Source: Hymenoscyphus infarciens
Lineage: Eukaryota; Ascomycota; Leotiomycetes; Helotiales; Helotiaceae
DNA: 26,612 nucleotides
Direction of reading: 5' to 3'
NCBI GenBank assembly: GCA_001414345.1
Contig: LLCB01000520.1
Location: 1-26,612 of the forward strand
Part shown: positions 1-10,790 of the stretch, piece after piece
Numbering within the stretch: the stretch's first letter is position 1
Layout of the letters: every line of letters begins with the position of its first letter
Program-made: the position numbers and the translations under genes
Notes under the pieces: model-generated
Told to the model about the DNA's origin: nothing
The model's database searches: none
What the model saw: only the letters and a program-made list of their open reading frames with translations

Positions 1-1032
1 ACTTCTATTCTCTACTTAGTAGAGAATTAGCTTATATTAGCTATTATAGCTTATTTACTCTTATTCTCTACTTAGTAGAGAATTAGACTAAGCTAGGTAT
101 TATAGCTCTATTACTTCTATTCTCTACCTAGTAGAGAATTAGGCTAAGCTAGCTATTATAGCTCTATTACTTCTATTCTCTAGTTAGTAGAGAAGTAGCT
201 TATAATAGCTACTAAACCTTATTACTCTTATTCTCTACTTAGTAGAGAATTAGACTAAGCTAGCTATTATAGCTCTATTACTCCTATTCTCTACTTAGTA
301 GAGAATTACACTAAACTAGCTATTCTAGCTCTTTTAGCTCTATTCTCTACTTAGTAGACAATTAGCTTATAATAGCTATTATAGCTTATTTACTCTTATT
401 CTCTACTTAGTAGAGAATTAGACTAAGCTAGTAATTATAGCTCTATTACTTCTATTCTCTACCTAGTAGAGAATTAGACTAAACTATTTACTAAAGCTTA
501 TTACTTCTATTCTCTACTTAGTAGAGAATTAGACTAAACTATTTACTAAAGCTTATTACTCTTATTCTCTACTTAGTAAAGAATTAGACTAAACTATTTA
601 TAATATCTCTTTTACTCTTATTCTTAAGTTAGTAGATAATTAGACTAAGCTAGTTATTATAGCTCTTTTACTTCTATTCGCTACTAAGTAGAGAATAAGG
701 CTAGATTATTCTTTATAATATATTACTCTTAATATCTACTAAGTCGAGAATTACTCTAAGATTAGCTATTTTAGCTTATTACTCTTATTATTTAATATAT
801 AGAGAATTAGTTTAGATTTATAATTATAATCTATTTACTATTATTATTTATTAAGTAGATAATTAGTCTAAATTAGCTATTATAGCTCTATACTCTTATT
901 TACTACTAAGTAGAGAATAAGGCTAGATTAGTATTTATAATATATTACTCTTAATATCTACTAAGTAGAGAATTACTCTAAGATTAGCTATTTTAGCTTA
1001 TTACTCTTATTATCTACTAAGTTAATAATTAT
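1..1032 (-). repeat. Left minisatellite array, 56-bp monomers with a conserved dyad
   Basis: About 19 head-to-tail monomers of 55-56 bp. Each carries a 21-bp dyad with arms ATTCTCTACT and AGTAGAGAAT around one central T. Dyads start at about 7, 63, 119, 175, 230, 286, 342, 398, 454, 509, 564, 620, 676, 732, 788, 844, 898, 954 and 1010. Six are exact (7, 63, 230, 286, 398, 509). Those at 119 and 454 have CCTAG in the middle. From about 620 inward they decay quickly. The family is the reverse complement of the right array, hence the minus strand. The array is cut by the window start. It contains no gene and almost no CA or TG. Its function is unknown. Confidence 0.95.
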
Positions 1033-1797
1033 ATGAAATTAGAAAATAAGTTATAAAGCTACCGCGCTCTAGTACTCCTATTATTTAGATATTAGGCTTA
1101 CTAGACACTAAGAACTACTTTTAATATAAACTAGTTCTTTTTTATTACTATTATTTATTAGTAGTAAAAGAATAGGTATTCTTTAGTATATATATATTTA
1201 TTAAAACAACTATAATCTTACCTCTCTTATATTTATACTATAGTTTAAAACTAAAATTTAAAATCTAAGCTACTATTACTAACATCTTTTAGTAGTATCG
1301 ATTCTAGACTATAGCTACTTAGATTTAAATAATAATTATAAGCTAGACTAGTTTTCTATAAGATCGTGTTAGAGAACTATTTAAATTACTCTTATCTTTT
1401 ATTCTCTTTTAATTTAATAACCTTTATATAATAATCGACCTAGTACTAAATATATATACCTATATCTAAAAGATATTATAAAAAATAAGCGTTGCTAGTC
1501 ATTACCTATTCATAGAACCTATCTTTATTAAATATTCTAAGCTTATAATTACTAAGATTTATTAAATATTTTAGTTTTATAATTATCTATATATAATAGT
1601 ATTACTTTATAGAAAATAGGCTAATAGAGTTAGTAGAGTAAGTAAGAGAGGTATCTAGTACTAGGTAGTAAGTAAACGAGTAAGATAGAGAAAAAAGAGA
1701 GATATATACTAAATTTATACTAGTCCCTAAGCTTATAAGGACTAGATAATAGGTAATGAATTAGGATTATAGCTAAAACTAAAAGATATATTAGTAT
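1033..1797. other. No gene recognised; inner flank of left array
   Basis: RIP-mutated sequence. A CG-containing patch (ACCGCGC) sits near 1061, just inside the array. The frame used by the relic at 1798-2499 can be extended upstream to about 1390, but stops are as frequent there (for example at 1747, 1750, 1762 and 1774) as chance predicts. I therefore do not extend the relic call. Confidence 0.5.
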
Positions 1798-2499
1798 TTT
1801 AAAAGAGAGATAGATTACTTAGGTAGTAGATTAGTAGTAGAGTATTAAATTTAAGAATTAGAGAGAAACTTAAACTTACTATATTATAAGGTAACTAGTC
1901 TACTTATCTATATAACCTTATCTCACGGTTCGTCTAAGTTCCTTATATATAGGATCTCTAACTACACCTAATAACACTATTTACCTTATTCTAATTTATT
2001 CTTATTATTATACCTATCTAAAAAACTAGAAAAGTATACTCTTATACTAGCTTTCTTATCTATAGATTTACTATATTTAATAAAGCTACTTTTAGTAAAA
2101 CTAAGTAGTATATTTAATAATAGTAAAGAGTCTTTTATAAGTATAATAGAAAGTTAACTCTATTTACTTTTAAGCGTCTCTCTAGATATTAATATCTCTT
2201 AAATAATTATTAATTCTTTAATTAAGAGGATAACAATTACTAATAAGAATACGCTAATAAAGAAGAGGAAGATAATAAATCTAGGTAAGATTAGGAAGAT
2301 ATTATTATTTAATCTACTTAGAAAACTTAAATAAATTATACTAATTAAGAAGTATATAAATCTAATTAGGCTAAGGTAATACTACTTCTTAGCTAGGCCT
2401 TATTTAATAGGCACTTCTACTACTTATAGCTATCTTAGTATATATTATCTATATCTAAAGTTATATATTATACTCTTAGTATATCTTAAATTATCTTTA
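1798..2499 (+). pseudogene. Relic coding stretch 1a, unknown protein
   Basis: Reading from 1798 gives 234 codons with only eight internal stops (1846, 1852, 1969, 1972, 2155, 2200, 2332, 2377), about 3.4 percent. Taa plus tag make up roughly 10-13 percent of positions in lines I sampled. The longest open run is 1975-2154 (60 codons); others are 1855-1968, 2203-2331 and 2380-2499, each about 38-43 codons. All stops are TAA or TAG, as RIP makes from Gln or Trp codons. The central run is rich in Leu, Ser and Tyr; the part after 2203 is rich in Lys and Arg. I recognise no family. It may continue, after a frame change, into the relic at 2679-3044. The plus strand is favoured because the opposite strand of the 60-codon run is full of stops. 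Confidence 0.4.
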
Positions 2500-2678
2500 T
2501 AAAGCCTTTTAATACTTATTAAATAATACTTATAAAGTAAGTATTATATATTATAGTTATAAGTATATAAGACTATATATAGTTATTAAAGATAGATTTT
2601 TCCTAAGTAGTCTAATTTCATCTAAGTATATATTTAATATTAAATTACTTAAGCTTTTCTATAATATTTCTATAATAG

Positions 2679-3044
2679 GTAAGCTATTATAATTTTTATA
2701 AGCTACTAGTCTTTAGAGATATATTATATATTATACTTATTATTATATTCCTAATCTTAAAAAGAGCTAAAGATATGTATACTATAATTAACTCTATTCT
2801 AAGGAGATATATTAAGAAATGTTTAATAGCTAAGTTATATTAGTATCTAAAGAGAATAGTTAAACTATTTTACTATTTTTATAATATATCTACCTAGCTT
2901 ACTTCTTTTAAGAGCCTAGCAATAATAGGCCTAAAAACCTATATAACTAGAGCTAAGATAGTAATTTTTAGTAAAAAAGAAAGTAAAGAAAGAGTAACTA
3001 CTCTATTTAAAAACAACCTATTAGTAAATTCTTTATATAAGACT
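2679..3044 (+). pseudogene. Relic coding stretch 1b, unknown protein
   Basis: In another frame from stretch 1a, 122 codons carry two internal stops (2841 and 2895). Open runs are 2679-2840 (54 codons) and 2898-3044 (49 codons). One of the rare ATGs in the window (2775) and a retained TGT codon (2820) lie in this frame. The reading is rich in Lys, Arg, Leu and Tyr, and a basic, Ser- and Glu-containing segment follows 2950. It could be the continuation of 1798-2499 across an indel or an intron, because the order and strand fit and the gap is 180 bp. I cannot name a domain. Similar stop-containing readings continue in this frame to about 3350, too weak to call. Confidence 0.35.
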
Positions 3045-3145
3045 TAGATTTAATACTAATTATATCTTAAACTTTAACTAAGTATTAAGTCTCTTCTTTA
3101 GTATAGAACTATATCTTAACCACCTTCTAAAACCTAATAGTAGGG

Positions 3146-3255
3146 TATTAAGTATTATAAACCCCTCTATTATTATAATATTAAGTTCTAAACATACTCT
3201 AAGAGTATTAAGTCTTATATATTCCTCTATTAGCTAAGTATTAAATTCTATCTAA
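3146..3255. repeat. 60-bp imperfect tandem repeat, about 1.8 copies
   Basis: Positions 3146-3205 and 3206 to about 3255 share the order TATTAAGT, then CCTCTATTA, then a TATTAAATTCTA-like end. The period of 60 is a multiple of three. A weaker related block starts near 3083. This could be a decayed peptide repeat or a minisatellite. I see no function. Confidence 0.6.
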
Positions 3256-5440
3256 CTATAATACTAGATATTTATACTACTTTTAAGTAATAGCTATAGA
3301 AAGGAAGAGTTAAGACAAGTTTAAGAGCTTAGACTAAATAGGCCTAATAAATACTATTTACTACTATAACACTATACTATAATTAATTAATTTATATTAT
3401 AGTAAGATATTTTAAGTTATAACCTACCTTCTTTAATTAATTCTTAACAAACTTCTAAGTAACATATATATTATCTTCTAATATAATATTATATATAAGT
3501 ATATACTATATATTAATTAATTCTACTTTAATATTATAAGTTAAGTATGATTTATAATAAATATATTCTATTAATACTTATATATATTATCCTATTAACT
3601 ATACTAAGGCCTAAGTTAGACGTTATACCTTAGTCTTAGAGATAATAAAAAGGTTAAACATAATTAGTCTATAAAAAGCTACTTAGTCTTAATATATTAT
3701 ATATTATCTACTTTATTAAAAGAAACTATTCTTAATATATAAACAAAATATATTAGTCTCTAGTAATAAGAGGAACTTAATAAGTTTCTTAATAAAAGAT
3801 ATTAGAAAATAGAAGCACTTCTTTTAAAATCAAAGAATATTATTTTAGAAATAAGGAGTTACTTAATCTACTAGAAACTTATAAGTATAAGAGAGAATAT
3901 AGAGACTATACTTAATATCTATTAAGATATTTAATAATAGTAGTTTACTAAGAAGTATAAGGCTAAGCTAAAGGTAAAGGATTAGAGGCTATTTTATAAG
4001 TTAAATAGACTTTTAGTTTATAAGGAATAATATTAATTAGAGTTTAAATATCTAAGTAAACTTAGACGTTAAGATAAAATAAAAGAAGTTTCAAAGACTA
4101 TAGTAAAGGTAGATATTCTCTTACCTCTTCTCTTCTCTCTTAGATATTCTTATAAGAAGTAATACTAATACTAAGATAATCTATAGTCTCCTAAGAAACC
4201 TCTTTTTTAGTATATATCTAGGCGCTAATCTATAAGTAGTTTACTTAAGAATATATAGATATTATTAAATATTAAATTTTAAAGAACTAGGTAGCTATAT
4301 AATAATTAGCTTCTAGAAAGTATAAATTATATATAGTATAATAAGTTATAGACTTATTATTAGCTTAAAGTAGTAATTTAAGCTTATTATAAGCTTACTA
4401 CTTAATAAGTTTAAGAAGTTTAAAATATTTAAAATTATATTAATATAAGAGGTATAAAGAAGTCTATACTTTATATAAAGGCCTTGTTTTACTATCTTCT
4501 ACTCTTATAAAAGAAAGCTTATAAAGTTAAAAAGTTATAAAAGGAGTTATTTAAGAGCTAACTATAAGTTAAGCCTATTTTATTATAAGTATTTAGTCTA
4601 GTAATGTTAGAAGAGGAAGTAGGTTCTCTCGAGTTTTTTTCCTCTCTAGGTTTTTAGAGGATTAAGATACTATTTAATCCTTACTCTTATTTATAGAAGT
4701 ACTAATTCTATAATAATCTATAATTAAATTAATAAATATAACTATATAAAGTTACTCTTAGTACTTACTTATAAGTTTTAGAGGAGGATAATCTAAGAAA
4801 GTTTATTAGCTTTTCTAATAACGTTTAAATTCTACTAAGTATTAATATAATATAGTATTATAATAAAGCTATTAAAGAAATTAACTTTTTAAAGCTTAAA
4901 TAGAAGTATATTAGACACTAAGTATATAATACTTTTAATTCCCTAATAATCTCTTAAAATAAATTTTTAATATAGTAAAAGAAGTATTTATAGAAGACAT
5001 ATATTATAGAGAGAGTTCTAACTATAGAGTTACTATTAAACTATAAGAGGGATTTTAAGAACGTATTCTATAAAGAAAAGCTTTAAAGTACGTTATCTCT
5101 TAACATTTATAATATATATTACTAATATATACTAATAAATTATTAGCTATAATAAATAAAACATAGGTACTATTTAAAATAGTACTAGTTTATTCCTTAT
5201 AATAAGATTATTATAATTTAGATTCTTTTAAGAACAAGAATAAGAATAAGAATAATAAAATAAATAATAAACTAATAAAAGACTACGTAGAGTATCTAGA
5301 AAATGCTTATTATACTACTTAAAATAACTAGGTTAAGAAACTTTTATATAATAGCTAAGAAGCCTAAAATAATTAGTTATATAACGTAATTCTCTTTTAG
5401 ATAGTATTATAATACTTTAAAAGACTAATACTTCTTTATT
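3256..5440. other. RIP-mutated stretch with weak coding-like frames only
   Basis: Several frames on the plus strand give long Lys-, Glu- and Gln-like readings when TAA and TAG are read through. Examples are one frame across 3640-4370 and the same frame across 4450-5280, the latter including a 21-codon acidic run near 4600-4670 with a retained ATG at 4603. Stop density is near 11 percent, no better than chance, and other frames of the same DNA look equally protein-like. I therefore do not call a gene. No RNA gene, terminal repeat or array is visible. Confidence 0.4.
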
Positions 5441-5660
5441 AATTACTCTTTAAAATTACCTTCTACCTCCTCCTTTTATAACTTAAATATAGTATAGTAA
5501 TAATACTATTAAAAACAAATATATCTAAACTCTATAAATTACTCTTTAAATCTTATCTCCTACTTTCTCCTTCTCTTACTACTTAAATATAGTAAAGTAA
5601 TACCTTAAAAAACAAATACCTCTAAACTCTATAAATCGCTCTTTAAATATTACCTCTAGC
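5441..5660. repeat. 96-97 bp tandem repeat, two copies plus a partial third
   Basis: Copy 1 is 5441-5536, copy 2 is 5537-5633, and a third begins at 5634 and fades after about 27 bases. All start AATTACTCTTTAAA (AATCGCTCTTTAAA in the third) and share ACTTAAATATAGTA and CTAAACTCTATAAA. The copies differ by scattered substitutions and one-base indels, so this is an old duplication. It lies directly before the open run at 5685. Confidence 0.8.
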
Positions 5661-5684
5661 CTATATAAATTATAGCTTTATTAA

Positions 5685-5930
5685 GTATTTCTATTAAAGG
5701 CCTTTCTTTTAGTTAAAGTTAAATTAAATAATTTAGCTATAAAGAACGAGGCTAATAGTATATCGCTCTTTAAGGTATTTAAGAATAGCTCTAATTATAT
5801 ACTACTTTATAAGGTATTTAAGAAGAATAGTATAGATTATATACTACTCTTAGAATTATTTAGAGAAGATAGTTATATACTAAGCTTTAAAGATAGTTAT
5901 ATACTACTTTCTAAAGTATTTTATAAGGAC
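5685..5930 (+). pseudogene. Relic coding stretch 2 with degenerate peptide repeats
   Basis: The run is 82 codons without any stop, checked codon by codon, bounded by TAA at 5682 and TAG at 5931. With about 11 percent stops expected, this is unlikely by chance in one given frame. The reading contains a repeating pattern of about 13-14 residues: SSNYILLYKVFK, then NSIDYILLLELFR, then EDSYILSF, then KDSYILLSKVFY. In RIP-mutated DNA, Leu often stands for former Pro or Ser, Ile for Thr or Met and Tyr for His, so the original motif was different. The frame continues with more stops to about 6000. I recognise no family. Confidence 0.45.
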
Positions 5931-8274
5931 TAGAATAATATATATAGGTTATTTAAAAGTATAGTTTATTTAAGGATATCTAAAAAGCTATTATAATAAA
6001 GTATTAAATAGTTAAATTTTAATAGGTATTCTAATTAAATATTTACTATATAAACCTTCTAAATAGTTTCAATACCTAAGAGAGAACTAATTAAATGTTT
6101 AAGAACGAAAAGAGAAACCTAATATATTAGTTAATATAGAGTATAAAGTAAGCTATATATATATACCTTTTATATTAGAAGTTCTAGTATTCTTTTTATT
6201 CTTTAAGCTAAGGTGATTAGAATAGTAGTATATAAAGGATTAAAAGAGAGGTACTTGAAAATTCTAAATTTAAGGGTAGTAAATTAGAAGGTCCTCTTTT
6301 ACTTAATATAGAACTCCTCTTATAGCTTATAATAATAACTTTTATTAATATAAGCCTAGGAATAAGAAACTCTTAACTTTAGATTATAAAATACTAAAGG
6401 TAGGCAAAGTTTAGTAATAAGATAGTATTTATATTAAAAAGCTATTAGCTTATTATAAGTAAAGTTAGTAATAATATATTTTTAAATTAGAATAGAATTA
6501 AACCTTTTAAACCTAAATCCTATTATTATTATAAATAGTATTATAAGTACTCTATCCTATAATCTTATATCTTAGAGGTTATATACTAAGTAGGTAGTAT
6601 ACTAAATATTCTCTAATTATATACTATAGAATATATTACTTATACTACCTTATTTATTATTATTATTATAGTTAAGAGTATTAGGAGACACGCTTTATAA
6701 GAGTATATTTAAATGTTTTACCTTCTATTTAAAAGAGTATATATATAAACCCTAGAAAAGGTATACTTATAGAATAGACTTAATTAATCTACTTACTAGT
6801 AGTTCTATTATTTTAAGTACTAGTAGCTTAGTTAACTAATAATAATAGATATATATTATAGACTCGTCTTATAAGTATATATAGAGTTAGCTATTATTAT
6901 ACGCTAGATATATTATAAGTATTATTTAGTTATATACTTAGAATTTAGTTATATAGCTTAACCTTAATAATAGCTATACTAGGCGTTCTTTTCTAAGTAG
7001 TAGCTAAATTATTAGTAAATATAAGCTAGGTAAGTATAAAGGAGCTACTATCCTTCTCTACCTTCTTATTCTAATATAAAGAGTCTAAAGAGTTTATAGA
7101 GTTTATAGAGTCTATAGAGTCTATAAAATATATATAAAATACTAGAATCTACTACTTAATACTACTAATTATAGGAGGAATATAGCTTAGATATCTTAAA
7201 GATTGAAATTCTCTTAATTACTAAAATAAACACTAATTAAGTAGAGTACTTAATACTAGTAAAGTTCTTAGCTCTATATTTACTCTTTATAGAAAGTTCT
7301 AATTACTTCTTTTATTTCCTTTATTATTCTTATTTAATATCTTCTTTTTCCTACTACTATATTTACTTTACTAGTAGTTATAGCTTCTTATACTTCTTAG
7401 ATCTACTATATAAGATTCCTAGAAATATTCTAGCTTAATTCTATTAGATCTAAAGTAAATATATATATATTAACATAGGTATATATTTAAGTAGTTATTT
7501 ATATATAAGTCGATAGTATAGAAGCTATAAAATCGAGTATCTATCTTCTAGTATTCGTTTAATTATAGCTAGTCTTTAATATACTATTACTTTTAATTAG
7601 TAGCTAAATAATATTATAAATAAAGAAGGGAAAGAGAAGAAGAGTTAAACCTAAATATACTCTAAATACTACTAAGAATTAGTTTAGTTAGCCCTCTTCT
7701 ATTTATATATTATACCTCTTACTTTAATATATATATATAAGAATAATATAAAGATAATTCTATAGGTCCGTTCTAGTTCTAAATTTAAGTTATTAGTAGT
7801 AATAAGTATAGTAGTAGATAGATAAATAGAAGTATTAGAAGCCTAGGTTATAAAGAGATATAGTATCTAAGCTTTAATACTAACTAAGGTCTTTAATAGA
7901 AATACTACTATAAAGTAACTTTTAAGTAAGTTTTAAATAGAATTATTTTAGAAATTTTATTTTCTATATTTTAAATTAGCAGTTTAGTACCTATTTTAAT
8001 AACCTAAGAGTAGTTTTACGATTTTTAATTAGTATATTAATATATTATATATAAACTAGCTATATATAATTAAATTATAATTATAGAAATAAGTTTATTT
8101 ACTTTCTATCTTAGAAAATAGAAAATATTTTTACTAAGCTTATTAAGCTTAAGTTAACCTTTAAAGCAATATATCTAAAATATCGTTTCTTAGAACAACT
8201 CCTACTAGATCTATCTTATATACTATAAACATATTATATAGTATTTAGTAAGATCGCCTTCTATATTAACCTCT
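5931..8274. other. No gene called; decayed sequence
   Basis: Plus-strand frames here give readings with stops at about 11 percent, not better than chance, although segments near 6060-6300 and 6690-6830 are locally more open. A retained TGA at 7204 interrupts one such frame. The strand opposite 7260-7430 is purine-rich, with a Lys-, Glu- and Gln-like reading. None of these can be separated from background by eye. The only clear structure is the 9-bp repeat at 7081. Confidence 0.4.
7081..7125 (+). repeat. 9-bp tandem repeat, five copies
   Basis: Five units of GAGTCTATA or GAGTTTATA, the first ending AAA. The unit is three codons long and reads Glu-Ser/Phe-Ile on the plus strand. This could be a relic of a short peptide repeat or plain slippage. 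Confidence 0.8.
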
Positions 8275-8455
8275 AAGGTATTCTTATCTACTCTTACCTT
8301 CTCTAAAAATTATTAACTAACACTTATTATCTAATTCTTAAAGTATTCCTATCTACTCTTACTTTCTTTAAATATTATTAATTAACTATTATCTAATTCC
8401 TAAGACTATCTACTCTTACTTTTTCTAACTACTTTAAATATTAATAATTAACGTT
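8275..8455. repeat. 62-65 bp tandem repeat, nearly three copies
   Basis: Copies start at about 8275, 8340 and 8402. All share ATCTACTCTTAC, a T/C-rich stretch, then AAATATTATTAATTAAC. The first two also share TTATCTAATTC. They are imperfect and of slightly unequal length, so the event is old. No function is apparent. Confidence 0.75.
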
Positions 8456-9000
8456 ATAATATATCTTATTTAACCTTACCTTCCTCTTTAAATATATAAT
8501 AGCTATATTACTAATAAACGCTATTAAGACGTTTCTAATACCTCTCTACCTACTTACTTTTAAATATATACTTTCTACTTAACTAATTAATACTAGTAAG
8601 TTATTTATATTATAACTCTAGTTACTCTTACTTCTCTCTTAATAAATAACTTATTCTATTTTATAAATAAAATTATTAAGAAGCTTAAACTCTTACTTAA
8701 TATTACTAATACTATCTATTAGTCTTTAAAGATTACTTATTATTTAAGATTTCTTTTATAACTATCTACTTTCTAAAATCGCTCTTATAATAAAGTATAT
8801 ATATATATTAAATATCTTTTAGAAATTACTTTTACCTCTTCTTAAAATCGGCAAGTACTAGTACTAGATAGCATCTTAGCCCTCCTATTATAATAATATA
8901 ATACTACTCTTATATTAGTAATATTATACTATATTTAATATAGATAAGTAATCTATAATATAGTATACTTAAAAATAAGTTCTAATAACACTTAGCTATA

Positions 9001-10790
9001 ATACCTTTTTTTATCTTAAAAACCCTTACTAAGTTTTAAAAAGAATATAGTAATAAGCTTATCTAGGTAAATAAAGGTAAAAGAATACTTAAAACCTCTA
9101 GAAGTAGTAGTACTTTAACTAGCTATAATTAGATTTTACTTTAAATAACTAGAAAATATTAAGAGCTAATTAATATAAGACTTATTAACTAAAAACTTAA
9201 CTTTATAAAGTTATAAGAGCTACTAGAGGAGCTTAATATAAAAAAACATTTAAAGTCTCTTTTTAATAGAACTTAGAATAAAGAATTACTTAAATATATA
9301 TAAAGTAAAGCTTTTAAGACTTATTAAGTATTATTAGAATTACTTTAAAAGGTATTAACTATAGTATTAAAAGAGGAAGATACTAAAGCTTTTATTAAGT
9401 AAGAAGGTATATTATTAAACAGTAACCTAGGTTTTATTATTAACCTTTTCAACTATAATAAAGCGTTAAATAAAGTAGGTAACCTAGTAAAAGATAATAT
9501 AAATAAGAATAAGTAGAAGATTAAAAAAAGTAATAAGTTAAACCTAGAAAACGCCTTACTAAGTCGTCTATATTAAACTATAGCTATAGAGAACCCTCTC
9601 TACCTTAGTTAACTTAATTCTAATATTTTAATAGCTAATAGTACCTTTATCGATTCTAAATTAAAGCGAACTTCGGTTTCGAGCTACTTTTATAAAGGAG
9701 TAAAGGTAACTTATAAACTAGAGCTATATATATAATCCCTTCTTAGAAGCTTCTAATTATTATTTATTAATTATATTCTATTAGAAGAATTTAATCTTAA
9801 CTATAAACTTAAGTTCTAAGTATTACTACCTAAATACAAAATAGAGATAAAGAACCTTAAGATCTTAGTAACTCTTAATAGAGCCCTTTATTAGTTAATA
9901 TACTATCTAGACTCTAGTTTTACTACTTTTAAGGCTATTAGTATTAATATTTTAAAGAGGAAAGCTAAGTTTATATTTTTAGAAATTTTAAATAGACGTA
10001 TAAAGCCTTACTATAGAATTAATACTTAAACCTAATTTAGTATTAAGATATTTATATCTATAGTTTATAACTTATAAGAATTTAAGCTACTTAAAAAAGT
10101 AAGATAGTAAGATTCTTAATATATAATTTTAGTTATTTACTAATAAGTACTAGTATATATTTAACTATTATAACTAAAACTTAGGTAGCTTTCTACTATA
10201 TTCTAATTATACTTAAGTATATAAGTTATATTCAAATAGTAGATTCGAATAATCTTACTAAGTTTCTAACCTCTCTCTTATATCTTAAAATAGAAAGAAC
10301 TAGGTACTTTAACCTAGAACACTTATTAGAATTTAAGCTAGCTATATTATATTAAGTTATAATTAGATAAGAGCATAGATTATAAATATCTAAAGGTCTT
10401 AGTAGATAAATAAAGGTAAATTAATTACTATTTAAAGATATTAAGCATTTACTATTATATATATTACTAGTAGCTAAGAGGAAGCCTTTATCTATAGAAG
10501 ATATTAAGTAAATAGAAAGAGTAGTATAACTAATAGTTTATTCTTTATTTACTATCTTTCTTACCTACTACTCTAATTTATAGGCCTATAAAAGTATATA
10601 TACTTCTTCTTCTTCTTCTTTATCTTACTTTTATTACTTAGCTTATTTATAACTTAAGAGTTTAATAAAGGTTAGAAAAGATACTCTAGCTAGTCTTAAA
10701 TCTAATAAGGAATTTAAAGAGGAATAAGACTTTATTCTTCTATTTATACTTACCTTCTTTTTTCTCTTTCTAAAATATATTATAATATAG
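9001..10790 (+). pseudogene. Relic coding stretch 3, longest candidate gene, unknown protein
   Basis: Frame 1 from 9001 to about 10090 gives about 365 codons with about 22 TAA/TAG stops (6 percent). Open runs include 9613-9732 (40 codons) and 9895-10026 (44 codons). The reading then shifts into frame 3, where about 10100-10790 has about 12 stops in 235 codons (5 percent), including 10185-10352 (56 codons). ATA at 9001 could be a mutated ATG start, but this is a guess. The reading is rich in Lys, Leu, Glu and Asn, with a Glu/Lys segment near 9210-9410, a basic segment near 9660-9720 and a Ser run at about 10599-10620. The frame change near 10030-10140 could be an indel or a lost intron. I found no recognisable catalytic motif. 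It has both low stop density and a hydrophilic composition, so the strand is fairly secure. Confidence 0.5.

Noticed and set aside
1..1032. Telomeric repeats at the window edges.
   Set aside because: The 56-bp units contain no TTAGGG- or CCCTAA-type runs, and the arrays continue past both ends without change.
1033..1200. Possible continuation of inverted repetition from the arrays into the core edges.
   Set aside because: Comparing the sequence inside the left array with the reverse complement of that inside the right array (about 24540-24680) showed no match.
5028..5095. A reading near 5028-5095 resembling the start of a Ty3/gypsy reverse transcriptase (Tyr-Lys-Arg-Asp-Phe-Lys-Asn-Val-Phe).
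   Set aside because: The sequence that should follow is not recognisable, I found no Tyr-x-Asp-Asp-like motif downstream, and stop density in that frame is at background.
3640..5280. A plus-strand frame giving a 540-codon Gln-rich protein if TAA and TAG are read as Gln.
   Set aside because: Stop density is near 11 percent, equal to background. The other two frames also look protein-like when read through, so apparent naturalness is not evidence here.
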